Below are positions 51,778-60,441 of a stretch of 64,000 nt of DNA, one piece after another; position 1 is the first letter of the stretch, and each line of letters starts with the position of its first letter. Location: NCBI RefSeq assembly GCF_020523605.1, contig NZ_JAJAQI010000032.1, positions 1 to 64,000 of the forward strand, in the 5' to 3' direction. The notes under the pieces are model-generated. The model did not search any database, was not told the DNA's origin, and saw only the letters and a program-made list of their open reading frames with translations. The position numbers and the translations under genes are program-made. The stretch is from Roseicella aerolata. Lineage in GTDB: Bacteria > Pseudomonadota > Alphaproteobacteria > Acetobacterales > Acetobacteraceae.

Positions 51778-52869
51778 GTGCCCAATGGCAAGCCCCCCTT
51801 CCGCGCCGATCATGTCGGCAGCCTGCTGCGCCCGGTCCCGCTGCGGGAGGCGCGGGCCGCCAAGGCGCCGGACCTGCGCGCGATCGAGGACGCGGCGATC
51901 AGGGCCGCCATCGAGGAGCAGAAGGCCGTCGGCCTGAAGGCGGTGACGGATGGCGAGTACCGCCGCGCCTTCTGGCATTTCGACTTCCTGGCGAAGCTGG
52001 GCGGCGTCGAGATGTACGAGGCCGACCGGGGCATCCAGTTCAAGGGCGGCCAGACCAAGGCCTATGGCCTGAAGGTGACGGGGCCCATCCGCTATAAGGG
52101 GCACCCCTTCGTCGAGGATCTCCGCTTCGTTGCCGCCAATGCCGGCGGGGCGGTGCCGAAGCAGACCATCCCATCGCCCTCCGTGCTGCATTTCCGCGGC
52201 GGGCGCCGTGCCGTGGACACCCACACCTATCCGGAGATGGCGGGCTTCTTCGCCGATCTCGGCGCCGCCTATGCCGCGGCGGTGCAGGATTTCGCGCAGG
52301 CCGGCTGCCGCTACCTGCAGCTCGATGAAGTGAACATCGCCTATCTCTGCGACCCGGAGCAGCTCGCGCAGCTGAAGAACCGCGGCGAGCAGGTGGAGGG
52401 GCTGCTCGAGACCTATGCGCAGCTCATCAATACCGCGATCGCGGGAAGGCCGGGCGACATGGTCGTGTCCATGCATCTCTGCCGCGGCAATTTCCGTTCC
52501 ATGCACATCGCCTCGGGCGGCTACGACCCGGTGGCGGAGGTGCTGTTCAACGGCATCAATGTCGATGCCTACTTCATGGAGTATGATACGGAACGCGCCG
52601 GCAGCTTTGCCCCGCTGCGCTTCCTGCCGAAGGGCAAGACAGTCGTGCTCGGCCTAGTCACCTCCAAGACCGGTGAGCTCGAGAGCAAGGACGACCTCAA
52701 GCGCCGGATCGAGGAGGCGGCGAAATACGCCCCGCTCGATCAGCTCGCCATCAGCCCGCAATGCGGCTTCGCCTCGACCGAGGAAGGCAACCTGCTGACG
52801 GTCGAGCAGCAATGGGCGAAGCTGCGCCTTTGCGTCGAGGTGGCGCGCGAGGTCTGGGGCGAGGTCTGA
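51778..52869 (+). CDS. MetE C-terminal-domain-like methyltransferase
   Basis: A 363-residue single-domain protein related to the C-terminal half of cobalamin-independent methionine synthase (YxjG/YxjH type). It has FRADHVGSLLRP, then QLDEVNIAYLCDP, MHLCRGNFRSMH (zinc-ligand His and Cys region), EYDTERAGSF, and a C-terminal SPQCGFAST with the last zinc Cys. It probably moves a methyl group to a thiol. Stand-alone members often use a donor other than methyl-tetrahydrofolate. The start is GTG 51778, with AGGAG at 51766-51770. It closes the transporter operon, so the imported compound may be a methylated or sulfur-containing nutrient. Confidence 0.82.
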   Translation: MPNGKPPFRADHVGSLLRPVPLREARAAKAPDLRAIEDAAIRAAIEEQKAVGLKAVTDGEYRRAFWHFDFLAKLGGVEMYEADRGIQFKGGQTKAYGLKVTGPIRYKGHPFVEDLRFVAANAGGAVPKQTIPSPSVLHFRGGRRAVDTHTYPEMAGFFADLGAAYAAAVQDFAQAGCRYLQLDEVNIAYLCDPEQLAQLKNRGEQVEGLLETYAQLINTAIAGRPGDMVVSMHLCRGNFRSMHIASGGYDPVAEVLFNGINVDAYFMEYDTERAGSFAPLRFLPKGKTVVLGLVTSKTGELESKDDLKRRIEEAAKYAPLDQLAISPQCGFASTEEGNLLTVEQQWAKLRLCVEVAREVWGEV

Positions 52870-52882
52870 GCGGGGCCTTCCT

Positions 52883-52902
52883 GGCCGGGCGACAGCCCGG
52901 CC
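52883..52902. terminator. Hairpin between convergent genes
   Basis: GGCCGGGC (52883-52890) pairs with GCCCGGCC (52895-52902), loop GACA. It sits between the MetE-like gene and the convergent small membrane gene, without a T-run. Confidence 0.6.
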
Positions 52903-52909
52903 GGGGTGC

Positions 52910-53140
52910 TCAGCGCTCGCGCGCCGGAGGCAGGCAGGGAAGCTCCGGCCCGCCATGCCGGCGGAGCTCGGCCAGGCCGATGGCCAGGATGACCGCGCCG
53001 GTCAGCCCGGCCAGGAACAGCGCCGGGCCGGGCAGGAAGGCCAGGGCCGCGATCAGGATGAGGCCGGCCAGCATGGGCAGGATGGCCTGGGGCAGGGTCG
53101 CGTCGGCCTGTAGACCAGGGACGTGCAGGTTGATCTTCAC
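52910..53140 (-). CDS. Small membrane protein
   Basis: A 76-residue hypothetical protein with two hydrophobic segments (ILPMLAGLILIAALAFLPG and ALFLAGLTGAVILAIGLAEL) and a polar C-terminus ending in LPPARER. The start is GTG 53140 with GAGG six bases upstream; ATG codons further upstream are in frame but have no ribosome binding site. No family is recognised. A 17-base perfect palindrome lies 20 bases upstream of the start. Confidence 0.6.
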   Translation of the reverse strand: MKINLHVPGLQADATLPQAILPMLAGLILIAALAFLPGPALFLAGLTGAVILAIGLAELRRHGGPELPCLPPARER

Positions 53141-53159
53141 GATGCACCTCGCTGCGACG

Positions 53160-53176
53160 ATGTTGCGGTGCAACAT
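53160..53176. promoter_or_regulatory. Candidate operator, perfect inverted repeat
   Basis: ATGTTGC-GGT-GCAACAT is a perfect 7-base palindrome with a three-base centre in the region between two divergent genes. TTGC/GCAA half-sites are the type recognised by PhaR/PhaF-like and some TetR-type repressors; the match is suggestive only. It sits 20 bases upstream of the small membrane gene. Confidence 0.4.
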
Positions 53177-53538
53177 GGTGGTGCGGCGCAGCAAAACGCC
53201 AGCGAAAAATTTCCGGCCACGGCTTAAACCGGCCGATATCGAGCCCGAAACTCGATCACTTTTGAGTTACTCATTGCTGCCTGCCCGGGACTGCCGTCTC
53301 CGGCAGGGCCCGGTTCCCGCTCCTTGGCATGGAGCGTGGGGCATTGGTCCGCCTGCGACAGGGCTGTGGCGCCGGGCCGGCGGACCTCGCTAGGCTTCCC
53401 CCACGCGCGGTGCCCGGGTCCGTCCCGGCGGCGCCTGGACGCCCGCGGCAACCAAGGGTCCTGGATGACCCGGGCTGGCCGGCGGCGCCCGGCCTAGGCG
53501 CCGCGACGGCCTGCCCCTGCAGGGGAGGGCAGCGTTCC

Positions 53539-55485
53539 ATGCCAGATGCCAGCGGCAGACCAGCCGGCGGGGCCAGGCCCCGTTCCGTCGCCCTCATCGG
53601 CCCCCAGGGCAGCGGCAAATCGACGCTGTTCGATGCGCTGATCGCCGCTGCCGGCGGCCCGGCCCGCCGCGGCGGGCCACGCGGCATGGGGACCGAGCTC
53701 CGCCTCGGCCATGCCAGCTATCTCGGCGATCCCTGGTCGCTGCTCGACTGTCCCGGCTCGGTCGAATTCGCCCATGACGCCGCCTGCGCCGTCACGGTCG
53801 CCGACCTGGCCGTGGTGGTGACCGAACCCGCGCCCGGCCGCGCCGCCGCGCTCGGCCCCATCTTCCGGATGCTGGACGAGGCCGGGCTGCCCGCCGTCGT
53901 CTTCATCAACAAGATCGACCAGCTCGATGGCCGCGTCCGTGACACGCTGGCCGCCCTGCAGGCCCAGACCCGCCGCAAGCTCGTACTCCGCCAGGTTCCG
54001 ATCCGGGAGGGCGAGCAGGTCACCGGCTATGTCGATGTCGTCAGCGAGCGGGCCTATCGCTACCGCCGCGGCGCCCCTTCCGAGCAGATCGAGCTGCCCG
54101 CCGCCATGCGCGAGCGCGAGGCCGAGGCCCGGGCCGAGCTGCTGGAGGCGCTGGCCGACCATGACGACGGGCTGCTGGAGAAGGTGCTGGAGGATGTGAC
54201 GCCGGAACTGGCCGAGATCTACCGCCCGCTTCATACCGGGGAGCTGAATGGCGCCGTCGTCTCCGTCCTGCTCGGCGCGGCGGAGCACAACAATGGCGTC
54301 CAACGGCTGTGGAAGGCGCTGCGGCATGACGTGCCGGGGCCCGAGGAGACCGCCGACCGCCGCGGCATCGCGCCGGAGGGACCGCCGCTCGCGCAGGTCT
54401 TCCGCACGGTCCATGCCGGCCATGCCGGCCGGCTCTCCTGGGCGCGCATCTGGCGCGGCCCGGTGAAGGATGGCGGCCAGCTCGATGGCCAGCGCGTCGG
54501 CGGCCTGCACCGCTTCCCGAATGGCGAGGCGCAGAAGGTGCCGGAGGCCGCCACCGGTGAGATCGTGGCGCTCGGCCGCATGGAGGGGGTGACGACCGGC
54601 GCCACGCTCGGCGCCGCCGAGCCTTTGCCCTTCCCCAAGCCGCCGCCCGCCGTGCATGCCCTGGCAGTGGTGCTGGAGGACCGCAAGGACGAGGTCCGCA
54701 TGTCCGGCGCCCTGCAGCGCCTGGCGGAGGAGGATCCGGCGCTGGCGGTGGTGATGGACCCCGAGAGCAGCCAGACCATCCTGCACGGCCAGGGCGAGCT
54801 GCATTTGCGCGCGGCGCTGGAGCGGCTCTCGAACTCGGTCGGCATCAAGCTGCGCACGGTGCGGCCGCAGATTCCCTATCGCGAGACCATCCGCCATGCC
54901 GTGACGCAGCATTCGCGCCTCAAGCGCCAGACCGGCGGGCATGGGCAATTCGCCGATGTGAAGATCCAGATCGAGCCCCGCCCGCGCGGCGCCGGCTTCT
55001 CCTTCGAGGAGAAAGTGGTGGGCGGCGCCGTGCCCCGCCGTTTCATCCCGGCGGTCGGGGAGGCGGCGGAGGAGGCGACGAAGAAGGGGCCGCTCGGCCA
55101 TCCCGTGGTGGACATCGCCGTCACGCTGCTCGACGGCACCTTTCATTCGGTTGACAGCAGCGACATGGCCTTCGCCACCGCGACCCGCATGGCGATGCAG
55201 GAGGGGCTGGCCAAGGGCGAGCCGGTGCTGCTGGAGCCGATCCATGCGGTGACGGTGACGGTGCCGGCCGAATACACCCCGAACGCCCAGCGCCTGCTGA
55301 CCGGGCGGCGCGGCCAGATCCTCGGCTATGCCGCGAAGGAAGGCTGGGAGGGGTGGGATGCGGTGGAGGCGCTGGTGCCGGCGGCCGAGCTGCAGGATCT
55401 GATCATCGAGCTGCGCAGCCAGACTCAGGGCCTGGGTAGCTACACCCACCGCTTCGACCACCTGGCGGAGGCGCGGCATAAGTGA
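53539..55485 (+). CDS. EF-G-like GTPase (non-canonical paralogue)
   Basis: A 648-residue translational-GTPase-like protein. The P-loop is GPQGSGKST and not the AHIDAGKTT form of true EF-G. The switch I segment is very short. The DxPG motif reads LLDCPGSVEF, so the His that activates water in EF-G (DTPGH) is Ser here. NKID (G4) is normal. Domains II to V follow, with HGQGELHLRAALERL, GGHGQFADVKIQIEP and PNAQRLLTGRRGQILGY typical of EF-G IV/V. A translocation role is therefore uncertain; it may act in ribosome recycling or stress. ATG 53539 has GGAGGG upstream. A family of such paralogues occurs in Alphaproteobacteria (recalled). Confidence 0.88.
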   Translation: MPDASGRPAGGARPRSVALIGPQGSGKSTLFDALIAAAGGPARRGGPRGMGTELRLGHASYLGDPWSLLDCPGSVEFAHDAACAVTVADLAVVVTEPAPGRAAALGPIFRMLDEAGLPAVVFINKIDQLDGRVRDTLAALQAQTRRKLVLRQVPIREGEQVTGYVDVVSERAYRYRRGAPSEQIELPAAMREREAEARAELLEALADHDDGLLEKVLEDVTPELAEIYRPLHTGELNGAVVSVLLGAAEHNNGVQRLWKALRHDVPGPEETADRRGIAPEGPPLAQVFRTVHAGHAGRLSWARIWRGPVKDGGQLDGQRVGGLHRFPNGEAQKVPEAATGEIVALGRMEGVTTGATLGAAEPLPFPKPPPAVHALAVVLEDRKDEVRMSGALQRLAEEDPALAVVMDPESSQTILHGQGELHLRAALERLSNSVGIKLRTVRPQIPYRETIRHAVTQHSRLKRQTGGHGQFADVKIQIEPRPRGAGFSFEEKVVGGAVPRRFIPAVGEAAEEATKKGPLGHPVVDIAVTLLDGTFHSVDSSDMAFATATRMAMQEGLAKGEPVLLEPIHAVTVTVPAEYTPNAQRLLTGRRGQILGYAAKEGWEGWDAVEALVPAAELQDLIIELRSQTQGLGSYTHRFDHLAEARHK

Positions 55486-55503
55486 ACTGCCCGCATCGCG
55501 GGT

Positions 55504-55580
55504 CCCGAGGACCGTGCGCCGCGCCGTCCTCGGGGGACCGCGGCGCCCATCCGGGTGCCCAGCCCGCCCTGCGGGGCGGG
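55504..55580. terminator. Two hairpins after the EF-G-like gene
   Basis: CCCGAGGAC (55504-55512) pairs with GTCCTCGGG (55526-55534), loop 13. CCCGCCC (55563-55569) pairs with GGGCGGG (55574-55580), loop 4. There are no T-runs. They may reduce read-through into the CoA-transferase gene. Confidence 0.4.
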
Positions 55581-55683
55581 TTGCAGGCCTGATCAACATG
55601 GGTCGGTGAGGGCCGCCCCCCTCGTCGCGGCGCGGCAGGCGTGTATCCTGCCGCGCAACGCCGCTGCTTGGGGAAACGTGCCG

Positions 55684-56883
55684 ATGCCAGGACCACTCGC
55701 GGGGATCCGCGTGCTCGACCTCACCACCGTGCTGGTCGGGCCCTATTGCACGCAGATCCTGGCGGAGATGGGCGCCGAGGTGACGAAGGTGGAGGCGCCG
55801 GAGGGCGATGTCGTCCGCCTGATCGGCCCGGGCCGCAGCCCCGGCATGGGCTGCATGTTCCTCACCATCAACCGCGGCAAGCGCAGCATCGCGCTCGACC
55901 TCAAGAAGCCCGAGGCGCGGGCGGTCCTGCTGCGCCTGGCGCAGTCGGCCGATGTGCTGGTGACCAATATCCGCCCCGCCGCCATGGCGCGGCTCGGCCT
56001 CGACTACGAGGCGGTGCGGGCGGCCAATCCGCGCATCGTCTATGCGAGCGTCCTCGGCTATGGCCAGGACGGTCCCTATGGCCCGCGCCCCGCCTATGAC
56101 GACCTGATGCAGGGGGCCGCGCTGATCGCCGGCCTGAATGCGAAGGTGAATGGCGGGGAGCCGCGCTACGTCCCGCTCGCCATGGCGGACCGCATCACCG
56201 GGCTGATGGCGGCAAGCGCCGTCAACGCCGCGCTGGTGCACCAGGCCCGCACGGGGGAAGGGCAGCTCGTCGAGGTCCCGATGTTCGAGACCATGCTGAG
56301 CTTCGTGCTCGGCGACCATCTCGGCGGCAAGGTCTTCGACCCGCCGCTTGATGCCGGCGGCTATGGAAGGCTGCTCTCGCCCGACCGGCGGCCATACCGG
56401 ACGAAGGACGGCTTCGTCTGCACCATGATCTACAACGACCGGCAGTGGCGGGCCTTCTGCGCCGCGGTCGGCTGGCCGGACCTGGTCTCGACCGATCCGC
56501 GCTTCGCCAGCCATGCGACGCGCACCGAGCATATCGACGAGGTGCTGGCGATGCTGGCGGAGGAGTTCCGCACGCGCAGCACCGCCGAATGGCTGGACCT
56601 GCTGGAGAAGGCGGACCTGCCGGTGACGCCGGTGCACACGCTGGAGACCGTCTTCGAGGATCCGCATCTGCTGGCGACCGGCTTCTTCGAGGCGGAGGAG
56701 CACCCGAGCGAGGGCCGCCTCCGGCGCATGGCGGCGCCGGTGACATTCTCGGCGACGCCGGGCGGCGAGCGCGCGCCGGCGCCGCGCCTCGGGGCCGACA
56801 GCGCGGCCATCCTGGCCGAGGCCGGCTATGACGACGCCACGATCGCGGCCCTGCTGGAGGCTGGCGCGGTGCGGGCCGGCTGA
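55684..56883 (+). CDS. Type III CoA-transferase (CaiB/BaiF family), first copy
   Basis: A 399-residue CoA-transferase that moves CoA between carboxylic acids through a covalent aspartyl intermediate. The N-terminus, GIRVLDLTTVLVGPYCTQILAEMGAEVTKVE, is the family signature. The catalytic Asp is probably in the PAYDDLMQG segment (YDxxxQ). The C-terminal domain has GQLVEVPMFETML and PVTPVHTLETVFEDPHL. The donor and acceptor are not predictable. ATG 55684 is chosen; GTG 55678 is in frame. It lies upstream of a hydratase and a second paralogue, suggesting an acyl-CoA pathway of dicarboxylic or branched acids. Confidence 0.92.
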   Translation: MPGPLAGIRVLDLTTVLVGPYCTQILAEMGAEVTKVEAPEGDVVRLIGPGRSPGMGCMFLTINRGKRSIALDLKKPEARAVLLRLAQSADVLVTNIRPAAMARLGLDYEAVRAANPRIVYASVLGYGQDGPYGPRPAYDDLMQGAALIAGLNAKVNGGEPRYVPLAMADRITGLMAASAVNAALVHQARTGEGQLVEVPMFETMLSFVLGDHLGGKVFDPPLDAGGYGRLLSPDRRPYRTKDGFVCTMIYNDRQWRAFCAAVGWPDLVSTDPRFASHATRTEHIDEVLAMLAEEFRTRSTAEWLDLLEKADLPVTPVHTLETVFEDPHLLATGFFEAEEHPSEGRLRRMAAPVTFSATPGGERAPAPRLGADSAAILAEAGYDDATIAALLEAGAVRAG

Positions 56884-56990
56884 TGGCAGTTCCGCTTCGG
56901 CCGCGGGATGGCCGGGAGTTCCGGCGGGAGCGCCTGCCCGAACCCCGGCCATCTCCGGGCGTTGCGGCAGCCTACGCATGGAGGACCGGA

Positions 56991-57242
56991 ATGCGGTGGC
57001 GGGGAGGCTGGGTGGCGCTCGCCCTGGTCCTGCCCGGCTGCGTTCCGGCCGAGCGGGAGGCGCCGCGCCCGGCGCCGCGCGAGCATCCCGGCCCGCCCTC
57101 GCCAGCCCCCGGCGTGATCCGGCCGCCGCGCGGCATCGATCCCGGCATCCACGCGCCGGTGCCGGTGCCAGACCCGCGCACCACGCCGGTGATCCCGCCC
57201 CCCGGCTCCCCCGGGGGCGATCCGCGCATCCGGCCACGATAG
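56991..57242 (+). CDS. Small proline-rich lipoprotein
   Basis: An 83-residue secreted lipoprotein. The short signal (MRWRGGWVALALVLPGC) ends in the lipobox LPGC. The mature part is highly Pro-rich (for example APREHPGPPSPAPGVIRPP), probably extended and disordered. GGAGGACCGGA directly precedes ATG 56991. No family or function is recognised; it sits inside the CoA gene cluster but there is nothing that ties it to it. Confidence 0.65.
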   Translation: MRWRGGWVALALVLPGCVPAEREAPRPAPREHPGPPSPAPGVIRPPRGIDPGIHAPVPVPDPRTTPVIPPPGSPGGDPRIRPR

Positions 57243-57291
57243 GCGGGGCGCCGCGGGGCGGCCTCCACGCGCCGGAGGCCCGCCGGGGCAG

Positions 57292-57317
57292 CCCCGCGCT
57301 GTCCGGCCAGCGCGGGG
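57292..57317. terminator. Hairpin after the lipoprotein gene
   Basis: CCCCGCGCT (57292-57300) pairs with AGCGCGGGG (57309-57317), loop of eight bases. There is no T-run. It separates the lipoprotein gene from the hydratase gene and may be a weak terminator. Confidence 0.45.
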
Positions 57318-57381
57318 ATAAGCTGGTTTGACAGCCTCCGCCCCGCCGCGAAGACTCGCGCGCAACGGGGAGGGGAGGCCG

Positions 57382-58230
57382 ATGGAGGAGGGCGCGCTGC
57401 AGGGCTGGATCGGCCGCGAGGAGGTGACGGAGGACGAGGCAAGCCTCGTGCTGCTCCGGCGCCTCGCCGCGCTGCTGGACCAGGACCCCGCCACGATCCG
57501 CCGCGGCGCGCCGATGCCGGAAGGCTGGCATGTGGTGCTCTTCGGCCCGCTGGCGCGGCAATCCCGCCTGGGGCCGGATGGCCATCCCATGAAGGGCGAG
57601 TTCCTGCCGCCCGTGCCCCTGCCGCGCCGCATGTTCGCCGGCCGCCGAACCTGGTTCAACGCGCCCATCCCGGTGGGCGCCGAGGTCCGCCGCGTCTCCC
57701 GCATCGCCGCCATCACGCCGAAGCAGGGCCGGAGCGGGCGGATGATCTTCGTCACCATCCGCCATGGCATCGAGAGCGGTGGCCGCGAACGCGTGGTGGA
57801 GGAGCAGGACCTGGTCTACCGCGAGGCCGCCCGGCCCGGCGCGCCGCCGGCCGAGGCACCGCCGCCGGACCTGCCGCCCGAGGCGCTGCGCGAGAGCTTC
57901 ACGCCCGATCCCACGCTGCTCTTCCGCTACTCCGCCGTCACCAACAATGGCCACCGCATCCACTACGATGCCGACTACGCCCGCGGCGTGGAGGGCTACC
58001 CGGCGCTGGTGGTGAATGGCGGCATCACCACGACGAAGCTGTCGGAACTGGCGAAGCGGCACCTGCCCGGCCCCCTGCGCAGCGTGACCACGCGGGCCGG
58101 CAGGCCGCTCTTCATCGGCCGGCCGGTGACGCTCGCCTGCCACCGGGAGGCGCCGGGCCGCATCCGGCTCTGGGCGCTGGACGAGGCCGGGCGGCTCGCC
58201 TTCGAAAGCCTGGCGGAGTGCGCGGCATGA
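57382..58230 (+). CDS. MaoC/FAS1-like acyl-CoA hydratase, mesaconyl-C4-CoA hydratase-like
   Basis: A 282-residue double-hotdog protein of the HTD2 type. The C-terminal hotdog holds the active-site stretch FRYSAVTNNGHRIHYDADYA, in which the Asn/His/Asp-type residues of the MaoC (R)-hydratase site are present; VNGGITTTKLSELAKRH is the hot-dog helix. This pattern matches mesaconyl-C4-CoA hydratase and its relatives, which hydrate mesaconyl- or related acyl-CoA to citramalyl-CoA. GGGGAGG precedes ATG 57382. It is coupled to the following CoA-transferase (ATGA at 58227-58230). The exact substrate is not certain. Confidence 0.85.
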   Translation: MEEGALQGWIGREEVTEDEASLVLLRRLAALLDQDPATIRRGAPMPEGWHVVLFGPLARQSRLGPDGHPMKGEFLPPVPLPRRMFAGRRTWFNAPIPVGAEVRRVSRIAAITPKQGRSGRMIFVTIRHGIESGGRERVVEEQDLVYREAARPGAPPAEAPPPDLPPEALRESFTPDPTLLFRYSAVTNNGHRIHYDADYARGVEGYPALVVNGGITTTKLSELAKRHLPGPLRSVTTRAGRPLFIGRPVTLACHREAPGRIRLWALDEAGRLAFESLAECAA

Positions 58231-59483
58231 CGGGCGCATCCGGGCGCGGCGCGGCGGAGGACGCGAAGGCGCCGCGCCGGCCGGCCGGCCCGCTCTCCGG
58301 CGTCAGGGTGCTCGACCTCACCGCCGTCGTCGTCGGCCCGTCCTGCACGCTCACCCTCGCCGAGCAGGGTGCGCAGGTCGTCAAGCTGGAATCGCCGGAA
58401 GGCGACCTGCTGCGCAGGCTCGGCGGTCCGGCGCCTTCGCCGGACATGTCGCCGAAATTCATCCACTTCAACCGCGGCAAGCGCAGCATCGCCGTGGACC
58501 TCAAGACCGCCGAGGGCAAGGCGGTGCTGCTGCGGCTGGCAGAGCAGGCCGATGTGCTGGTCACCAACATGCGCGGCGGCGCGCTGGCCCGCCTCGGCAT
58601 CACCTGGGAGGCGCTGCGGCCGCGCAACCCGCGCCTCGTCTTCTGTGTCATCGCCGGCTTCGGCAGCCGTGGCCGGCACCACGACAGCCCGGCCTATGAC
58701 ACCATCATCCAGGGCATGTCCGGCTTCGCCGCGGCGCTCGGCCGGGTGCTGGGGGAGCCGCGCTTCGCCCCCTTCGTGCTCTGCGACCACATCACCGGCA
58801 TCATCGCCAGCCAGGCCATCACCGCCGCGCTCTTCGCGCGGGAGCGGAGCGGGGAGGGCCAGGCGATCGAAGTGCCGATGTATGAGAGCATGGCGCATTT
58901 CGTCCTCACCGAGCACATGTTCCGCCGCACCTTCGAGCCGGCGGGGCCGACCGGCGATCCGCGCGTGATGAACCCGGATGCGAAGCCGATCCCGACGAAG
59001 GACGGCTACATCGCCGTCTCCGCCAATACCGATGCCCAGGCTTTCGCCTTCTTCGAGGCGATCGGCCGGCCGGAGCTGAAGGAGGACCCGCGCTTCAACA
59101 GCGTGGTCGCGCGCTTCCGCCATGTGGAGGCGTATTTCACGCTGCGGGCGCAGGCGCTCCGCACCCGCACGACAGCCGAATGGGCGGCCGAGTTCCGCAG
59201 GCGGGAGATTCCCGCCATGCCCTACGCCACCATCGAGGGGCTGCTGGAGGATCCGCATCTCTGGGAAACCGGGCTGCTGCGCCGGGAGGTGCATCCGACC
59301 GAGGGGCCGATGACCGGCCTCGGCCGCCCCGTCACCTTCTCCTCCGCCGGGCCGGATGAGTTGCCCCTGGCGCCGCGCCTCTCGGCCGATGCGCGGGAGG
59401 TGCTGGCGGAGGCGGGCTATGCCGAGGCCGAGATCGCGGCGCTGCTCGGCACCGCCGTGGTGCCGCCGCCCGCCAAGGCATGA
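58227..59483 (+). CDS. Type III CoA-transferase (CaiB/BaiF family), second copy
   Basis: A 418-residue CoA-transferase. It has the VRVLDLTAVVVGPSCTLTLA family N-terminus, GKRSIAVDLKTAEGK, a probable catalytic Asp in PAYDTIIQG, and EVPMYESMAHFVL. It is only moderately similar to the first copy, so the two may use different acids. The gene overlaps the hydratase by four bases, and the pairing of a CoA-transferase with a mesaconyl-CoA-hydratase-like protein recalls the mct-meh pair of the 3-hydroxypropionate cycle. That analogy is not proof of the pathway. Confidence 0.92.
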   Translation: MTGASGRGAAEDAKAPRRPAGPLSGVRVLDLTAVVVGPSCTLTLAEQGAQVVKLESPEGDLLRRLGGPAPSPDMSPKFIHFNRGKRSIAVDLKTAEGKAVLLRLAEQADVLVTNMRGGALARLGITWEALRPRNPRLVFCVIAGFGSRGRHHDSPAYDTIIQGMSGFAAALGRVLGEPRFAPFVLCDHITGIIASQAITAALFARERSGEGQAIEVPMYESMAHFVLTEHMFRRTFEPAGPTGDPRVMNPDAKPIPTKDGYIAVSANTDAQAFAFFEAIGRPELKEDPRFNSVVARFRHVEAYFTLRAQALRTRTTAEWAAEFRRREIPAMPYATIEGLLEDPHLWETGLLRREVHPTEGPMTGLGRPVTFSSAGPDELPLAPRLSADAREVLAEAGYAEAEIAALLGTAVVPPPAKA

Positions 59484-59568
59484 CCGGATCTGCCGCAGGT
59501 GGCATCATGCCTGTTGCCGGGAGGGCGGGGCGGAACCATCTCCGCGGCGAACGGCCGGGAGCGGATGC

Positions 59569-60033
59569 GTGGCCCATTTGACGATGACCCCGATCGGCAA
59601 TCTGGAGACGCCCTGGGCAACGCCCGGCGATTGCCCGCGCAACGGCCGCCAGCCGGACCCGCCGCCGGAATGCCGCGCCGTGGTCGCGCCCGAATACCGG
59701 GAGGGGCTGCTGGGCCTGGAAGGCTTCAGCCACCTCATCCTGCTCTACTGGATGGACCGGGCGCCGGCGCCGAAGCTGAGCTTCACCCCGCCCTTCGACG
59801 ACCGGCCCCGCGGTGTCTTCGCCACGCGCGCGCCCTTCCGGCCGAACCCCGTCGCGCTCTCCGTCGTGCGGTTCCATGGCTTCGCCGCGCCCGGGGTGCT
59901 GCGCGTGACCAATCTCGATTGCGCGAACGGCACGCCGCTGCTCGACATCAAGCCCTACCTGCCGACGACGGATGCCGAGCCGGAGGCCAGCATGGGCTGG
60001 CTGGCGCCGCACGCGACGGTGCGGGCTGGCTGA
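59569..60033 (+). CDS. TrmO/TsaA-family tRNA methyltransferase-like protein
   Basis: A 154-residue protein of the TsaA-like beta-barrel family, whose characterised member TrmO methylates N6-threonylcarbamoyladenosine at position 37 of some tRNAs. Features are TPIGNLETPW at the N-terminus, FSHLILLYWMDRA, RAPFRPNPVALSVV (the AdoMet-binding RPNP motif) and LDIKPYLP near the end. It is shorter than E. coli TrmO because it lacks the extra C-terminal domain. The start is taken at GTG 59569 (GGGAG upstream); ATG 59584 is also possible. The TGATG end overlaps the next gene. Confidence 0.8.
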   Translation: MAHLTMTPIGNLETPWATPGDCPRNGRQPDPPPECRAVVAPEYREGLLGLEGFSHLILLYWMDRAPAPKLSFTPPFDDRPRGVFATRAPFRPNPVALSVVRFHGFAAPGVLRVTNLDCANGTPLLDIKPYLPTTDAEPEASMGWLAPHATVRAG

Positions 60034-60410
60034 TGCACCGGCCGGGAACCGCGGCCCGGCCAGGGCGCTGGACGCGCATGATGCTTGTCCGCTTCCTGGC
60101 GCTGCATGCCGCGATCGGCTTCGGCATCGCCACCATCTTCGTCACGGCGCTGCTGCTCGCCGATCCGGGCGGAGTCGGCGCGCTGCTGCATCCCGCACGG
60201 TCCGGTCTGCTGCCGGTCTGCCTGCTCTGGCTCTTCAGCGGGCTGACCTTCGGTGCCGCGCAATTCGCCATCGCACTCGGGCTGGCTTCCGAGGCCGAGC
60301 CGCGTGGCGGCCGGGGCAGCCTCTCGGCCAGCCCCTGGGCGGCCCTGCGCCCCGTCCGGGTGCCCGTCCCGGCGCGCGCCGTCTGGCGCCCCCGCGGTCC
60401 TTCGCCGTAA
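60033..60410 (+). CDS. Small membrane protein downstream of trmO-like gene
   Basis: A 125-residue hypothetical protein with two membrane segments (FLALHAAIGFGIATIFVTALLLA and LLPVCLLWLFSGLTFGAAQFAIALGLA). The C-terminus is Pro/Arg-rich and basic. Start ATG 60033 overlaps the previous stop, so the two are probably co-translated. No family is recognised. Confidence 0.6.
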   Translation: MHRPGTAARPGRWTRMMLVRFLALHAAIGFGIATIFVTALLLADPGGVGALLHPARSGLLPVCLLWLFSGLTFGAAQFAIALGLASEAEPRGGRGSLSASPWAALRPVRVPVPARAVWRPRGPSP

Positions 60411-60441
60411 GCGGCATGGCGGTTCGGTCGCGCTGCGGCCG

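Noticed and set aside
53494-58239. A 1581-codon minus-strand open frame
   Set aside because: It is antisense to EF-G-like, CoA-transferase and hydratase genes with clear domains, and its translation is low-complexity (Arg/Ala/Gly/His-rich). Extreme GC content keeps antisense frames open.
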